Source: Thiomonas intermedia
Lineage (GTDB): Bacteria; Pseudomonadota; Gammaproteobacteria; Burkholderiales; Burkholderiaceae_C
Assembly: GCF_002028405.1 (NCBI RefSeq)
Contig: NZ_CP020046.1
Coordinates: 3,038,001 to 3,102,000 of the forward strand
Direction of reading: 5' to 3'
DNA: 64,000 bases
Made by a program: the position numbers and the translations under genes. The notes under the pieces are model-generated. The model saw only the letters and a list, made by a program, of their open reading frames with translations, was not told the origin of the DNA and did no database searches. Positions 8,707-17,149 of the stretch are shown here, one piece after another (position 1 is the first letter of the stretch; every line of letters starts with the position of its first letter).

Positions 8707-9761
8707 AGCCGAATACCGGAGATCTGCAAGATGTCTTCGGGCGACGCGAGGAACACGGCAACCAGCTTGGGATCGAGGTGCCTTCCCGCCTGCTCCGTCA
8801 GATACGCCCGCGCCCTGTCGTGAGGCCAAGCCTCTTTGTAGGGACGTTTGGACGTCAGCGCATCGTAGACATCGGCTACCGCAAGAATGCGCGCGGCCAG
8901 CGGAATCTGTTCGCCCGCAAGGCCATCGGGATAGCCCGAACCGTCGTATCGCTCATGGTGTGATCGCGCGATGTCGGCCGCCAATTGCATGGGCATCGAG
9001 TCACTGCCGGCCAGCATGGCATGGCCGATCGTGGTGTGCGTCTTCATGATGGCCCATTCCTCAGGCGTCAATGGGCGTTTGGCCAGAAGGATGCTGTCGG
9101 GAATGGCGACTTTGCCAAGGTCGTGCAAGGGGGCGGCGAGTTCGATGATGTTGCAGAAATTCTCGTCACAGCCTAATTGACGCGCCAAATAGGCTGAAAA
9201 TTTTCCGATACGTTGTAAATGCGCACCCGTGTCCGTATCCCTCTGCTCTGCGACTTTCGCCAGTCGAAACAGGGTTTCCATGTTTTTTGTTTCGAGTTCT
9301 ATGGTGATTTTATAGATTTTCTTGGATAGATTTTGCGAATAGGAACGCATCGCCAATTGGAGCCGCCGCATATTCAGCAGATTACGGCAGCGCGCTGCAC
9401 ATTCACGATAATCCAGGGGACGGCTCAAATAATCGTTGGCCCCGGCGTCGAGTGCGGCGTACCGCACGTCGATATCGTCCGACGAGGTGACGCAGATGAT
9501 CGGAGAGTCATGCAGATGCTGCAGTGCACGAATTCGGCGAATGAGTGAGATGCCGTCGAGTTCGCGCATGTGATAATCTGTAATCAGAAGATCAACATCG
9601 CAGACCGAGGCATGCTGCAATGCATCAAGAGGGTTGGAAAACGTCTTGACGTCGGCGCCTGGGCAAACGCCCGCCATGATTTCAGCCAGCAAAAGGCAAT
9701 TCGCTTGCTGATCATCAACGATCAGGATCTGCGGTGTTTTTTCCCAGTTGGATTCCATCAT
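8700..9761 (-). CDS. rpfG: RpfG-like response regulator with HD-GYP c-di-GMP phosphodiesterase domain
   Basis: Two-component output protein that hydrolyses c-di-GMP when phosphorylated, normally by RpfC in DSF signalling. It has 353 residues. The receiver domain (10-130) has DD at 16-17, phospho-acceptor Asp62 in LLITDYHM and Thr92; the usual KP loop reads SRP, with Arg114 in place of the conserved Lys. After a coiled linker, the HD-GYP domain (165-345) shows HDLGKVAIPD with His213-Asp214, HHERYDGSGYP at 268-278, and RILAVADVYDALT. The catalytic set looks complete. Two ATGs (9761, 9758) are possible starts. It diverges from the ACP gene with only 31 bp between start codons, and rpfC- and rpfF-like genes lie nearby, which supports the RpfG assignment. 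Confidence 0.88.
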   Translation of the reverse strand: MMESNWEKTPQILIVDDQQANCLLLAEIMAGVCPGADVKTFSNPLDALQHASVCDVDLLITDYHMRELDGISLIRRIRALQHLHDSPIICVTSSDDIDVRYAALDAGANDYLSRPLDYRECAARCRNLLNMRRLQLAMRSYSQNLSKKIYKITIELETKNMETLFRLAKVAEQRDTDTGAHLQRIGKFSAYLARQLGCDENFCNIIELAAPLHDLGKVAIPDSILLAKRPLTPEEWAIMKTHTTIGHAMLAGSDSMPMQLAADIARSHHERYDGSGYPDGLAGEQIPLAARILAVADVYDALTSKRPYKEAWPHDRARAYLTEQAGRHLDPKLVAVFLASPEDILQISGIRLQ

Positions 9762-9792
9762 TCTTCGTGACTACTCAATTCTGATTTCTGCC

Positions 9793-10050
9793 ATGACTAC
9801 CTTGCGGACCGAACACGACGTTATTGAAAAGATCAAGGAAATCGTTCTTTCGACCTTCGATATGGATCTTTCGAAAGTGCCCTCTGACGCACCCATTGCC
9901 GATGCGGGTCTGGATTCGATGGCCATGCTTGACGTCATCATAGGTCTCGAGGACGCGGTTGGACATAAATTTAACGATGTGTCACTCCCCAGGGCGCCGA
10001 CTTTGCAGGACGTCGCCCAAATGGTGCTGCGCAATGTCGAAAGCGTCTGA
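9793..10050 (+). CDS. Acyl carrier protein, dedicated to the rpf-type locus
   Basis: 85-residue acyl carrier protein. The phosphopantetheine site is DAGLDSMAML with Ser42, preceded by a normal first helix (VIEKIKEIVLSTF) and followed by VIIGLEDAVGHKFND. It is distinct from a housekeeping AcpP, which usually reads GADSLDTVEL. ATG 9793 is chosen because the only in-frame alternative upstream is a TTG inside the rpfG region. There is no clear Shine-Dalgarno. The ketoacyl synthase gene starts one base after its stop (TGA-a-ATG), so the two are translationally coupled. Inference: it carries the acyl chain used to make or extend the RpfF substrate. Confidence 0.85.
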   Translation: MTTLRTEHDVIEKIKEIVLSTFDMDLSKVPSDAPIADAGLDSMAMLDVIIGLEDAVGHKFNDVSLPRAPTLQDVAQMVLRNVESV

Positions 10051-10051
10051 A

Positions 10052-11275
10052 ATGACGGATATTGTGATAACCGGCGTCGGGGTTATCTCTCCGATCGGAA
10101 ATTCCCCGTCGGCGGTTGTTGAAAGTCTGCAGAATCTGCGTTCGGGTATTGGTTTGTTCGAATCGCCCATGCTCGACAAACGCTTCGCGGTCGGGCGGGT
10201 GCTGGAGGATTTCAGCGAGCGCTTCACACGCATCGAACGACCCTTTCTGGATCGAACCACCCAGCTCGCGATCGTCGCGGCGGAAAACGCGTCGAAGGAC
10301 GCTGGTGTCGAGCATTTTGCAGCCTATGGCGAGCGGGCCGGGGTGTTCTACGGCACGGTGAGGGGAGGGGGGGCCACCGAGTGGGAGGCGGCCCGCCAGT
10401 TCTACGTCGAGCGCAAACCGAGTGCGCGGCCCTACGTCATCATGAACGTCATGGCCAATGCACCCACGGCACAGATCTCGATCCGCCAGCAAGTCACGGG
10501 TCCGACGGCAAGTCACACCTCGGCCTGTTCGTCATCGGGCAATGCCATCGCAGATGCTTGTCGCCATCTTCAGTGCGGCGAACTCGACATCGCCTTGGTC
10601 GGCGGGGCGGAGGCTACCCTGGAGCCCGGGTTTCTCTGGGCCTGGGACGGTCTGCGCGCCTTGGCCGCGGTGGATGAGGACGATCCGTCGCGCAGCTGCA
10701 AACCCTTTTCCACCGCGCGCACGGGGCTGGTTCTGGGGGAAGGCAGCGTGTTCTTCGTACTGGAGTCGCGCGAGCATGCGCAACGTCGCGGCGCGCGCAT
10801 CCACGCGGTGATCGAGGGGTGGGGCGTGGCCTCGGATGCCTATCACATTGGCTCACCGCATGCGCGTGGGCAGATTGGGGCCATGCGCGCGGCCCTGCGC
10901 AAGGCCGGCCTCGCACCGGCGGAACTCGACTACATCAATGCGCATGCCACAGCCACGCGCGGTGGCGATCCGGTCGAGGTCTCGGCCATGAAAGAGGTCT
11001 TGGGCGACGCCGCCATGACGGTTCCCATCAGTGGCACCAAGGCCTTGCATGGGCATCTGCTCGGTGCAGCCAGTGCCATGGAGGCGCTGGTCTGCATGCT
11101 GGCTATCGAGCACGGCTTTCTCCCCGGCACGGCCCACCTCGACGACCTCGATCCTGAGTGCGAGGGGCTCCATCATCTGCAGCAGACCCTCATGGGCCGT
11201 GAGGTGCGACATGCGCTCACGCTGTCCGCAGGCTTCGGGGGGACGAATGTTGCGCTGGTTCTGGGGCGGCCCTGA
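10052..11275 (+). CDS. Beta-ketoacyl-ACP synthase, FabF/FabB-like
   Basis: Decarboxylating condensing enzyme that elongates an acyl-ACP with malonyl-ACP. The 407-residue protein has the Cys-His-His triad: Cys159 in TSACSSSGNAI, His298 in NAHATATRGGDP, and His335 in KALHGHLLGAASA. It ends with the Gly-rich SAGFGGTNVALVL. The start MTDIVITGVGVISPIG is typical; the frame also runs back through the ACP gene, but that part is not the protein. Its sequence is clearly off the housekeeping FabF pattern (for example TSACSSSG for the usual ACATS). Co-transcription with the ACP and location inside an rpf-type cluster suggest a special acyl chain rather than bulk fatty-acid synthesis. It is convergent with rpfC, with a 70-bp gap. 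Confidence 0.9.
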   Translation: MTDIVITGVGVISPIGNSPSAVVESLQNLRSGIGLFESPMLDKRFAVGRVLEDFSERFTRIERPFLDRTTQLAIVAAENASKDAGVEHFAAYGERAGVFYGTVRGGGATEWEAARQFYVERKPSARPYVIMNVMANAPTAQISIRQQVTGPTASHTSACSSSGNAIADACRHLQCGELDIALVGGAEATLEPGFLWAWDGLRALAAVDEDDPSRSCKPFSTARTGLVLGEGSVFFVLESREHAQRRGARIHAVIEGWGVASDAYHIGSPHARGQIGAMRAALRKAGLAPAELDYINAHATATRGGDPVEVSAMKEVLGDAAMTVPISGTKALHGHLLGAASAMEALVCMLAIEHGFLPGTAHLDDLDPECEGLHHLQQTLMGREVRHALTLSAGFGGTNVALVLGRP

Positions 11276-11345
11276 TCGATCTGACCAAGACTGAAAACCA
11301 GTCTCCGGTGTTTGAATGGGGCGGGCTTCGGCCGCGCGCGGCGGT

Positions 11346-13565
11346 TCAGAAGCTCGCGGCGATCTGGGTTTGCTCGGTCAGAATGCGGTCGATCGCGGCC
11401 AGGGTGTTCGCCGCCTCGGTCCGCAGGTCGGCCCGCATCCTGGCCGACTGAGATTCAAGTTGCGCGTCGTCGCCCCGCATGATCGCGAGGCCGACATTGG
11501 CCAGGCGCAGGGCACCAATCTCCAGACAGACGCCTTTCAAGGCATGCGCGGCGTCGCGCGCGGCGCCGGCATCCTGGTGTTGCAGCGCGGCGGTAATGGC
11601 CTCTGTCGAGCGGCTGATGTCGGCCTTGGCGCGACTGAGCATCTCGACCAGAAAGTTCTTGGAGCGTCCGAGTGATTGCAGCTTCTGGATCACGGTCGGG
11701 TCGATATACATCACCGAAACGGCACGAAGATGTTTTCCGGTGTTGACGCCGTCCTCGGCGTGTCGCGAGGAACTCGGAGGCGTTGCGCGAGCCTGGGCTT
11801 CGGACTCTGCCTGGCGTGCGGCGGGCGGCGTTTCGCTCGAAATCGCCCGCCGAAGATCGGCAATACGGATCGGCTTGGTGAGCACACCCCGTGCTCCGGT
11901 TTCCGACAGCTTGCGTTCCGTCACCAGGGTGGCGTCCGCGGTGAGGAAGAAGGCAGGCGCGGGCTGGGCGCACCCCATGCGATAGATCTGCAGCACCTGG
12001 GTTCCATCCATGTCGCCCAGGTTGTAATCGAGCAGAAGCAGGTCGAAGCGGTCGCCGTGCGACAGGGTTGCCAGGGCGCCGGCTCCGCTCGTCGAGGTGA
12101 CAACCGAATGGCCGTCCTGTTGCAGCAACTCCTTCAGCAGGAACAGATTGGTCGCGTTGTCGTCCGCGAGCAGAATGCGTCTGCCCGTGGCGACGGGCGC
12201 AGACTCGATCGACTGGGGCGCGAGCGGTGCGGCAGAGGGCGTGAGCGCGGGGGCGCTGCTTGCTTTTTCGAGGTGGAGATCGAACCAGAAGTGGCTTCCG
12301 CTCCCCGGGGTGCTCGCCACGCGGAGGGCTCCGCCCATCAGTCGGACAGCCTCCTGGCTGATGGCCAGGCCCAGACCTGTTCCTTCCGAGGCATGGCGTT
12401 TTCCGTCCTCGGCCTGGACGAAGGGGCTGAAAATCTTCGCCTGATCCGTGGCAGAAATCCCGATTCCCGTATCGTGCACACCGAACCGTATGACGTACTC
12501 GGTCTGGGTTTCCGACAGCAGAATGAGATTCAGGCTGACACTGCCGACCTCGGTGAACTTGACGGCATTGCCCGCCAGATTGATCAGCACGCGCGACAGC
12601 CAACGCTCGTCGACCAGAACCTGAGAGGCAAGCCGCGGATCGATGCTGGCCTGAAACAGGAGCCCCTTGGCCTGGGCACGCGCTTCGATCGAGGCCCGCA
12701 CGATCTCCAGCATGCCTTCCAGCGCATGAGACGCGGGGGAAAGCGCCATCTTGCCTGCGGTCAGCTTGCTCTGGTCGAGCAGGTCGTTGATGTCGGCTAG
12801 CAGGTGTTCGCTGAGGTTGAGAATGGTCTTGGACAGATCTGCGCTGCGTACCGACGGGGCTTCGACACGCAGCAGTTCGGCCGCGTGGGTAATCCCGCCC
12901 AGCGGCGTGCGGAGTTCGTGGCTGACCCGCGCCAGCAACTCGCTCTTGGCACGGCTTTCCTGTTCCGCAAATTCGATGGCAGCCTTGAACTGGCGTGTCA
13001 ATTCGCCGGCATACCAGGGGACGATGACGACGGCCAAAATCGCCGAGCCCCAACCGATCATGTGTGAAGCCCAGTAGGGGGACATCACGGGCACCAGACA
13101 GGCGAACAAGAACGAAGCGCCCTGCGACACGCGCAACACTTTGCGACTCCCGGTGCGCATCCCGTAGCCGATGGTCGAGAAATTGAACAGGGGCGTGAAC
13201 AGAATGCCGAAGGGGCCTGTGACCATGACCCAGCCGAACACCCAGGCGGCATCGAGGATGGCCGTGGTGAAAAGCAGGCCTTCGGACATCTGCGTGGTTT
13301 TGCGCTGAATACGGTAAACGACCAGGGCGTACACGACATGCAGCACCGCCACTGCGATCTGCGGCGCGCTCAGCCAGCCGTAGAGCGCGCCGAGGGTGCA
13401 GAACGTCAGGACGAGTGCGGTCACCATCCAGAGTCGAAGCTGCGCCTGACTCTGGAGGGCTTTGCCGAAGTCGAACGTGAAGGACGTTTTCACTGTGCGT
13501 ACTGCGGTTCTCGATTCCCGCGGGTGTGTTTGAACAGACATCGTGCGATACGGCGTGGATCTCAC
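11346..13565 (-). CDS. rpfC: RpfC-like hybrid sensor histidine kinase (TM-HK-REC-HPt)
   Basis: Membrane sensor kinase that in known rpf systems detects DSF fatty acids and phosphorylates RpfG. It has 739 residues, close to Xanthomonas RpfC. Domains: five or six membrane helices (about 45-190) with almost no periplasmic domain; HisKA with ARVSHELRTPLGG, His216; HATPase with N-box LAGNAVKF and G-boxes DTGIGI and GTGLGLAI; receiver domain with Asp513 in LLLLDYNLGDMDG; HPt with His674 in AHALKGVCLEIGA. The start is uncertain between GTG 13565 and ATG 13541. It is convergent with the ketoacyl synthase and divergent from rpfF. All phosphorelay residues are present, so it is probably functional. The ligand is inferred from context. 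Confidence 0.88.
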   Translation of the reverse strand: MRSTPYRTMSVQTHPRESRTAVRTVKTSFTFDFGKALQSQAQLRLWMVTALVLTFCTLGALYGWLSAPQIAVAVLHVVYALVVYRIQRKTTQMSEGLLFTTAILDAAWVFGWVMVTGPFGILFTPLFNFSTIGYGMRTGSRKVLRVSQGASFLFACLVPVMSPYWASHMIGWGSAILAVVIVPWYAGELTRQFKAAIEFAEQESRAKSELLARVSHELRTPLGGITHAAELLRVEAPSVRSADLSKTILNLSEHLLADINDLLDQSKLTAGKMALSPASHALEGMLEIVRASIEARAQAKGLLFQASIDPRLASQVLVDERWLSRVLINLAGNAVKFTEVGSVSLNLILLSETQTEYVIRFGVHDTGIGISATDQAKIFSPFVQAEDGKRHASEGTGLGLAISQEAVRLMGGALRVASTPGSGSHFWFDLHLEKASSAPALTPSAAPLAPQSIESAPVATGRRILLADDNATNLFLLKELLQQDGHSVVTSTSGAGALATLSHGDRFDLLLLDYNLGDMDGTQVLQIYRMGCAQPAPAFFLTADATLVTERKLSETGARGVLTKPIRIADLRRAISSETPPAARQAESEAQARATPPSSSRHAEDGVNTGKHLRAVSVMYIDPTVIQKLQSLGRSKNFLVEMLSRAKADISRSTEAITAALQHQDAGAARDAAHALKGVCLEIGALRLANVGLAIMRGDDAQLESQSARMRADLRTEAANTLAAIDRILTEQTQIAASF

Positions 13566-13960
13566 CGGACTCCGCCGCAGTCCTCGCCGGCGCGCGCCCT
13601 GGCGGGCGGCCGCACCGGGGCGGATGAAGGTGAAAAGATCGTAAGGACCGGCGCCAGGGAATGGCGGCGGGTTTCCGCTTTGAAAGGCCGTTTATGAGAA
13701 AAAGTTCGCATTTCCATCAAGTTTCGAACAGGCCTCCGTTATCCTTGATGCGTCGCAGCAGCCACAGGCACGGAGAGGGCGGTGTGCACGAGGCGTGTCG
13801 CCGTTGTCCGGAATGCCAGGTTGACTGCGCCGACCTGTTTTGTTCATGAGATTCACCTTCCGGCGCGTCGTGGCGTGAGGCGAGGGTTTTGGGTCATCGA
13901 ACCTTCGCCGGGTGATGGCTGGCCGTTTTTCCCGCTTTGCAGACAAGATTCGGAGCCCCA

Positions 13961-14884
13961 ATGCGTTTGAATACTTCTGTCGTCTCACTTCCCCTGCGCA
14001 GAATGCAGCGTGCCACGGACAGTGCGGGCCCGATGCCCGTACGCAGTCTCGGTCGAGTCGATCTGGAGTTCGATGCGTCGCAGAGCAGCATGTGGATCAC
14101 CATGCGAGCCCGCGAACATCGCCCGCTGAATTTCTCCCGCGAACTGCTGGATGCTTTCGAGCAGGCGTTTTCAGCCTACGAAAGCAATGGGGGGGTCTGG
14201 CAGGAAGACGATCTCGAAGGGCTGCCGATTCACTATGCCGTGCTGCGATCGGACCATCCGACGTATTTCAATGTCGGCGGCGATCTCGGCTACTTCCAGT
14301 CGTGCATCGAACGAGGCGATTTCGCGGCGCTGCGCGCCTATTCCATGCGTTGCCTGGACATGACGTACCGCTGGTTTGGCGCCGTGACGCAGCGTGCCAC
14401 CACCATTGCCCTGGTCCAGGGGCGTGCCTTGGGAGGCGGGTTCGAGACGGCGCTGGCTTCCGACTATGTGATTGCCGAGGAGAGGGCCGAGTTCGGTCTG
14501 CCGGAGGTGCTGTTCGGGCTCTTTCCCTGCACCGGTGCGATGAGCCTGTTGACGCGTCGTATCGGGCTGTCGGCGGCCGAGAAAATGATGCAGGGCGGGC
14601 AGGTGTATTCAGCGGCTGCGCTGCACGAGATGGGCGTCATCGACCATGTCTGTCCAAGCGGTGAGGGCGAGCGGTTCACACGCGACTTCATCGCGTCGCA
14701 TGCCAGGGTCCGCCCCGCCCGCCACGCTCTGCAACGCGCCAAACGCCGCATGATGCCTCTGGATCGCGAAGAGATGACCGCGGTGGTGGAAGACTGGGTC
14801 GATGTGGCGCGGCAACTGCGGCCCGAAAATCTTCGTGTGCTTGATACCCTGATCCGCATGCAGGGCAACGAATCCAGACGATAG
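13961..14884 (+). CDS. rpfF: RpfF-like DSF synthase (enoyl-CoA hydratase/crotonase fold)
   Basis: Makes cis-2-unsaturated fatty-acid quorum signals by dehydrating 3-hydroxyacyl-ACP and cleaving the thioester. The 307-residue crotonase-fold protein keeps both catalytic glutamates of RpfF at the diagnostic 20-residue spacing: Glu162 in ALGGGFETALA and Glu182 in GLPEVLFGLFP (Xanthomonas RpfF uses Glu141/Glu161). The oxyanion-hole segment HPTYFNVGGDLGYF is also RpfF-like. ATG 13961 is chosen because CGGAG lies at 13951-13955; an ATG at 13937 adds eight residues without a clear ribosome site. The 395-bp gap to rpfC (13566-13960) holds no gene I recognise and should carry divergent promoters. Synteny with rpfC and rpfG makes the call strong. 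Confidence 0.92.
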   Translation: MRLNTSVVSLPLRRMQRATDSAGPMPVRSLGRVDLEFDASQSSMWITMRAREHRPLNFSRELLDAFEQAFSAYESNGGVWQEDDLEGLPIHYAVLRSDHPTYFNVGGDLGYFQSCIERGDFAALRAYSMRCLDMTYRWFGAVTQRATTIALVQGRALGGGFETALASDYVIAEERAEFGLPEVLFGLFPCTGAMSLLTRRIGLSAAEKMMQGGQVYSAAALHEMGVIDHVCPSGEGERFTRDFIASHARVRPARHALQRAKRRMMPLDREEMTAVVEDWVDVARQLRPENLRVLDTLIRMQGNESRR

Positions 14885-14920
14885 CGGCAGCCCGCCGCCC
14901 GAAGATGCCGACGTGCGCGA

Positions 14921-15706
14921 TCAGGCGTCGGGCCCAGCCGCCTGGGCGCCGACCAGCGATTCATAGCTGGCGTAGTAAGACAGGATGTAGGCCAGGAACA
15001 GGGCGATGACCACGGGCATGCTCAAGGTGGCCGCCAGCGTCTCGCTGGCCCCCAGCAGGCTGGCGACCAACACGATGAGTGTGGGCAGGCTGAGGAACAG
15101 CAGCAGCCACTGCACCGCATAAAGCGCGAAGGCCTTGATGTTGCGCACGCACAGTACAAAGCTGTAGAACAGCGCCTTGACGGGCGGCATGCCATGCCAG
15201 ACCACGAGCGGCGGGGCCAGCCAGAAGGCCAGCGACACCGGGACATAAGCCAGTGTCGCCGCAATGGCCCCCATGCGCAGGCCTCCGTCGGCAATCGTGC
15301 TTGCAGGTGGTTTGTCGCCCAGGAGCAGCAGGCGAAGCATGGCCCCTCCGTCGAACAGCGACCCCACCCCCAGCACCAGCAGCACGGCAAGGGTGTAGAG
15401 CACCGCCAGAATCACCATGTGGCGCAGCGCCACAGGGCCAGCGCGAAACCCGGTGAGCAGCACCGTCGGCCAGACGGGTTGTTGCTGCGCCATCTGACGG
15501 CTGGCCTGCAGAAAACCGAGGGTGCCGAACTGCACCACGAGCAGGGGAAACACCAGGCCGATGTAGGGAAGCGCCGAAATGAAACCCGTCACGACGATAT
15601 AGGCCACGATCATCAGCAGCGCGGCCCAGGGCTGCATGGCCAGGCGGCGAAAGCCGCTTTTTACCCAAAGCAGGCCTTCGCGGGCAGTCACGGTGCGCAG
15701 TTGCAT
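14921..15706 (-). CDS. BPSS1780 family membrane protein
   Basis: Integral inner-membrane protein of about 261 residues and unknown function, recognised from a family common in Burkholderiales. It begins MQLRTVTAREGLLWVKSGFRRL, followed by about six hydrophobic helices and loops such as YVPVSLAFWLAPPLVVWHG and the C-terminal FLAYILSYYASYESLVG. ATG 15706 is chosen over the longer open frame (to 15808) because the extension is not hydrophobic or conserved-looking. It stands convergent to rpfF and upstream of thrB on the same strand, separated from it by 70 bp. Confidence 0.7.
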   Translation of the reverse strand: MQLRTVTAREGLLWVKSGFRRLAMQPWAALLMIVAYIVVTGFISALPYIGLVFPLLVVQFGTLGFLQASRQMAQQQPVWPTVLLTGFRAGPVALRHMVILAVLYTLAVLLVLGVGSLFDGGAMLRLLLLGDKPPASTIADGGLRMGAIAATLAYVPVSLAFWLAPPLVVWHGMPPVKALFYSFVLCVRNIKAFALYAVQWLLLFLSLPTLIVLVASLLGASETLAATLSMPVVIALFLAYILSYYASYESLVGAQAAGPDA

Positions 15707-15776
15707 GGCAGAAAGAAGAGCAGGAGATGGAGGTCGGATGAGCTGCCATGGTATCGGCAGCCTTGAGGATCCGGTT

Positions 15777-16718
15777 TCAGTCGGACACGAGACGCTGGCG
15801 CAGGACACGCTCGAAATGCGTCGGATCGTGAGGGGTGAGCAGATGGGCGTCGCGGGGCAGGTGATAGTCGGCCAGGCGCGAGGTCCAGAAGCGCAGCGCG
15901 GCGGCGCGCAGGGCGTCGGGCAGCAGGCTGCGCTCGGCGTCGCTCAGGGGCCGCACGGCCAGATAGGCTTGCATCAGCGCGTCTCGGCGGGAGGCATCAA
16001 ACGCGCCGGTCTCCAGATGAATGCACCAGTCGTTGAGGGCCACGGCCAGATCGAACAGCCAGGTGTCGACCCCGGCGAAGTAGAAATCGAACACGCCGGA
16101 AAGGGTGTCGCCCTCGAACAGCACGTTGTCACGGAACAGATCGGCGTGCACGGCACTGCGGGGCAGCGAGGCATACGCGGCCGAGGCGGCCGTGGCGGTC
16201 TGGTGCGCCAGCTCGGCACTGATGAGGTCGCGCTGATCCGCCGAGAGATAGGGCAGGATCTCGGGGATGGTGCGGCTTTGCCAGGCGAGCCCGCGCAGAT
16301 TGGGCTGCGTGCCCGCGTAGTTGCGCGCGGCCAGATGCATGCGCGCCAGCCAGTGGCCCACCTGCGCGCAATGCGCCGGCTGAGGCTGCAACTGGCTGCG
16401 GCCTTTCAGTCGCGTGACCAGCGCGGCCGGTTTGCCTTTGAGCGCATGCAGCGTCTGCCCCGTCCGGTCGGGCATGGGGTCGGGCACGGGAATGCCATGC
16501 GCGGCGAGGTGGTGCATCAGTCCGAGGTAGAACGGCAACTGCCCGGGCCGCAGCCGCTCGAACAGCGTGAGCACGAACCGTCCCTGCGTGGTCGTCAGGA
16601 AGTAGTTGGTATTTTCGATCCCGCTGGCGATACCCTGCAGGTCGGTGCGTGTGCCCAGATCGAAGCGTGCCAGCCAGGCGTCGACCTCTGCTTCATCGAG
16701 CGGTGTGAAAACGGCCAT
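15777..16718 (-). CDS. thrB: Homoserine kinase, APH-fold type
   Basis: Phosphorylates homoserine to O-phosphohomoserine in threonine biosynthesis. The 313-residue protein is the aminoglycoside-phosphotransferase-fold version found in many beta- and gammaproteobacteria, not the GHMP type of E. coli. Motifs: MAVFTPLDEAEVDAWL start, GIASGIENTNYFL nucleotide loop, catalytic HADLFRDNVLF, and metal-binding GVFDFYFAG. ATG 16718 matches family members; the frame is open upstream but only as a shadow. The DUF2782 gene lies 49 bp upstream in the same direction, an arrangement common in Burkholderiales next to polA. Confidence 0.92.
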   Translation of the reverse strand: MAVFTPLDEAEVDAWLARFDLGTRTDLQGIASGIENTNYFLTTTQGRFVLTLFERLRPGQLPFYLGLMHHLAAHGIPVPDPMPDRTGQTLHALKGKPAALVTRLKGRSQLQPQPAHCAQVGHWLARMHLAARNYAGTQPNLRGLAWQSRTIPEILPYLSADQRDLISAELAHQTATAASAAYASLPRSAVHADLFRDNVLFEGDTLSGVFDFYFAGVDTWLFDLAVALNDWCIHLETGAFDASRRDALMQAYLAVRPLSDAERSLLPDALRAAALRFWTSRLADYHLPRDAHLLTPHDPTHFERVLRQRLVSD

Positions 16719-16767
16719 GAACGGGAATTGGAAAGAAAGGGCGGGCCGAAGGGACGGCCCGTCGGGG

Positions 16768-17115
16768 TTACTTGAAGGTGAACACCTTCCACTGCGCCTG
16801 CCCTTCCATGTGGGCCGGATCGGTGTTGGACGAGACCGATGGCGGCACCACGTTGTAGGCCGCGCCGCCATGCAGGGGTTGGACCTTAATGGAGGTGGTG
16901 GCTCCGCGCACCTGTTGTTCCTGAATGCGCACGGCGCGATCCTGGGTGACGTTCTCGCGCACAAGCGGTTCGGGAAACTTGGGCTTGGGTTGGGTATCCG
17001 TCAGCGGTGCAGCAGGCTTGGACTGCGCGTGAGCGACCTGCGCTGGAAAAACGCCGGCAAGCAAGGAGGACACGCCAAGGGCGCAAAGGACTGGAGCGGA
17101 GCGGAGCGTCTTCAT
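16768..17115 (-). CDS. DUF2782 domain protein, exported
   Basis: Small exported protein of 115 residues and unknown function. It has an N-terminal signal peptide (MKTLRSAPVLCALGVSSLLAG... cleaved near AHA-Q) and the DUF2782 core with VRENVTQDRAVRIQEQQV and AYNVVPP. It is divergent from polA with only 34 bp between start codons and lies upstream of thrB, the usual conserved context for this family. Confidence 0.75.
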   Translation of the reverse strand: MKTLRSAPVLCALGVSSLLAGVFPAQVAHAQSKPAAPLTDTQPKPKFPEPLVRENVTQDRAVRIQEQQVRGATTSIKVQPLHGGAAYNVVPPSVSSNTDPAHMEGQAQWKVFTFK

Positions 17116-17149
17116 GCGTCGATTTTACGGCGCGCCCGATAATGCGCGG

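Noticed and set aside
11288-11304. AGACTG-aaaac-CAGTCT hairpin between the ketoacyl synthase and rpfC genes as a two-way terminator
   Set aside because: Only six pairs and no T-run on either side; too weak to annotate.
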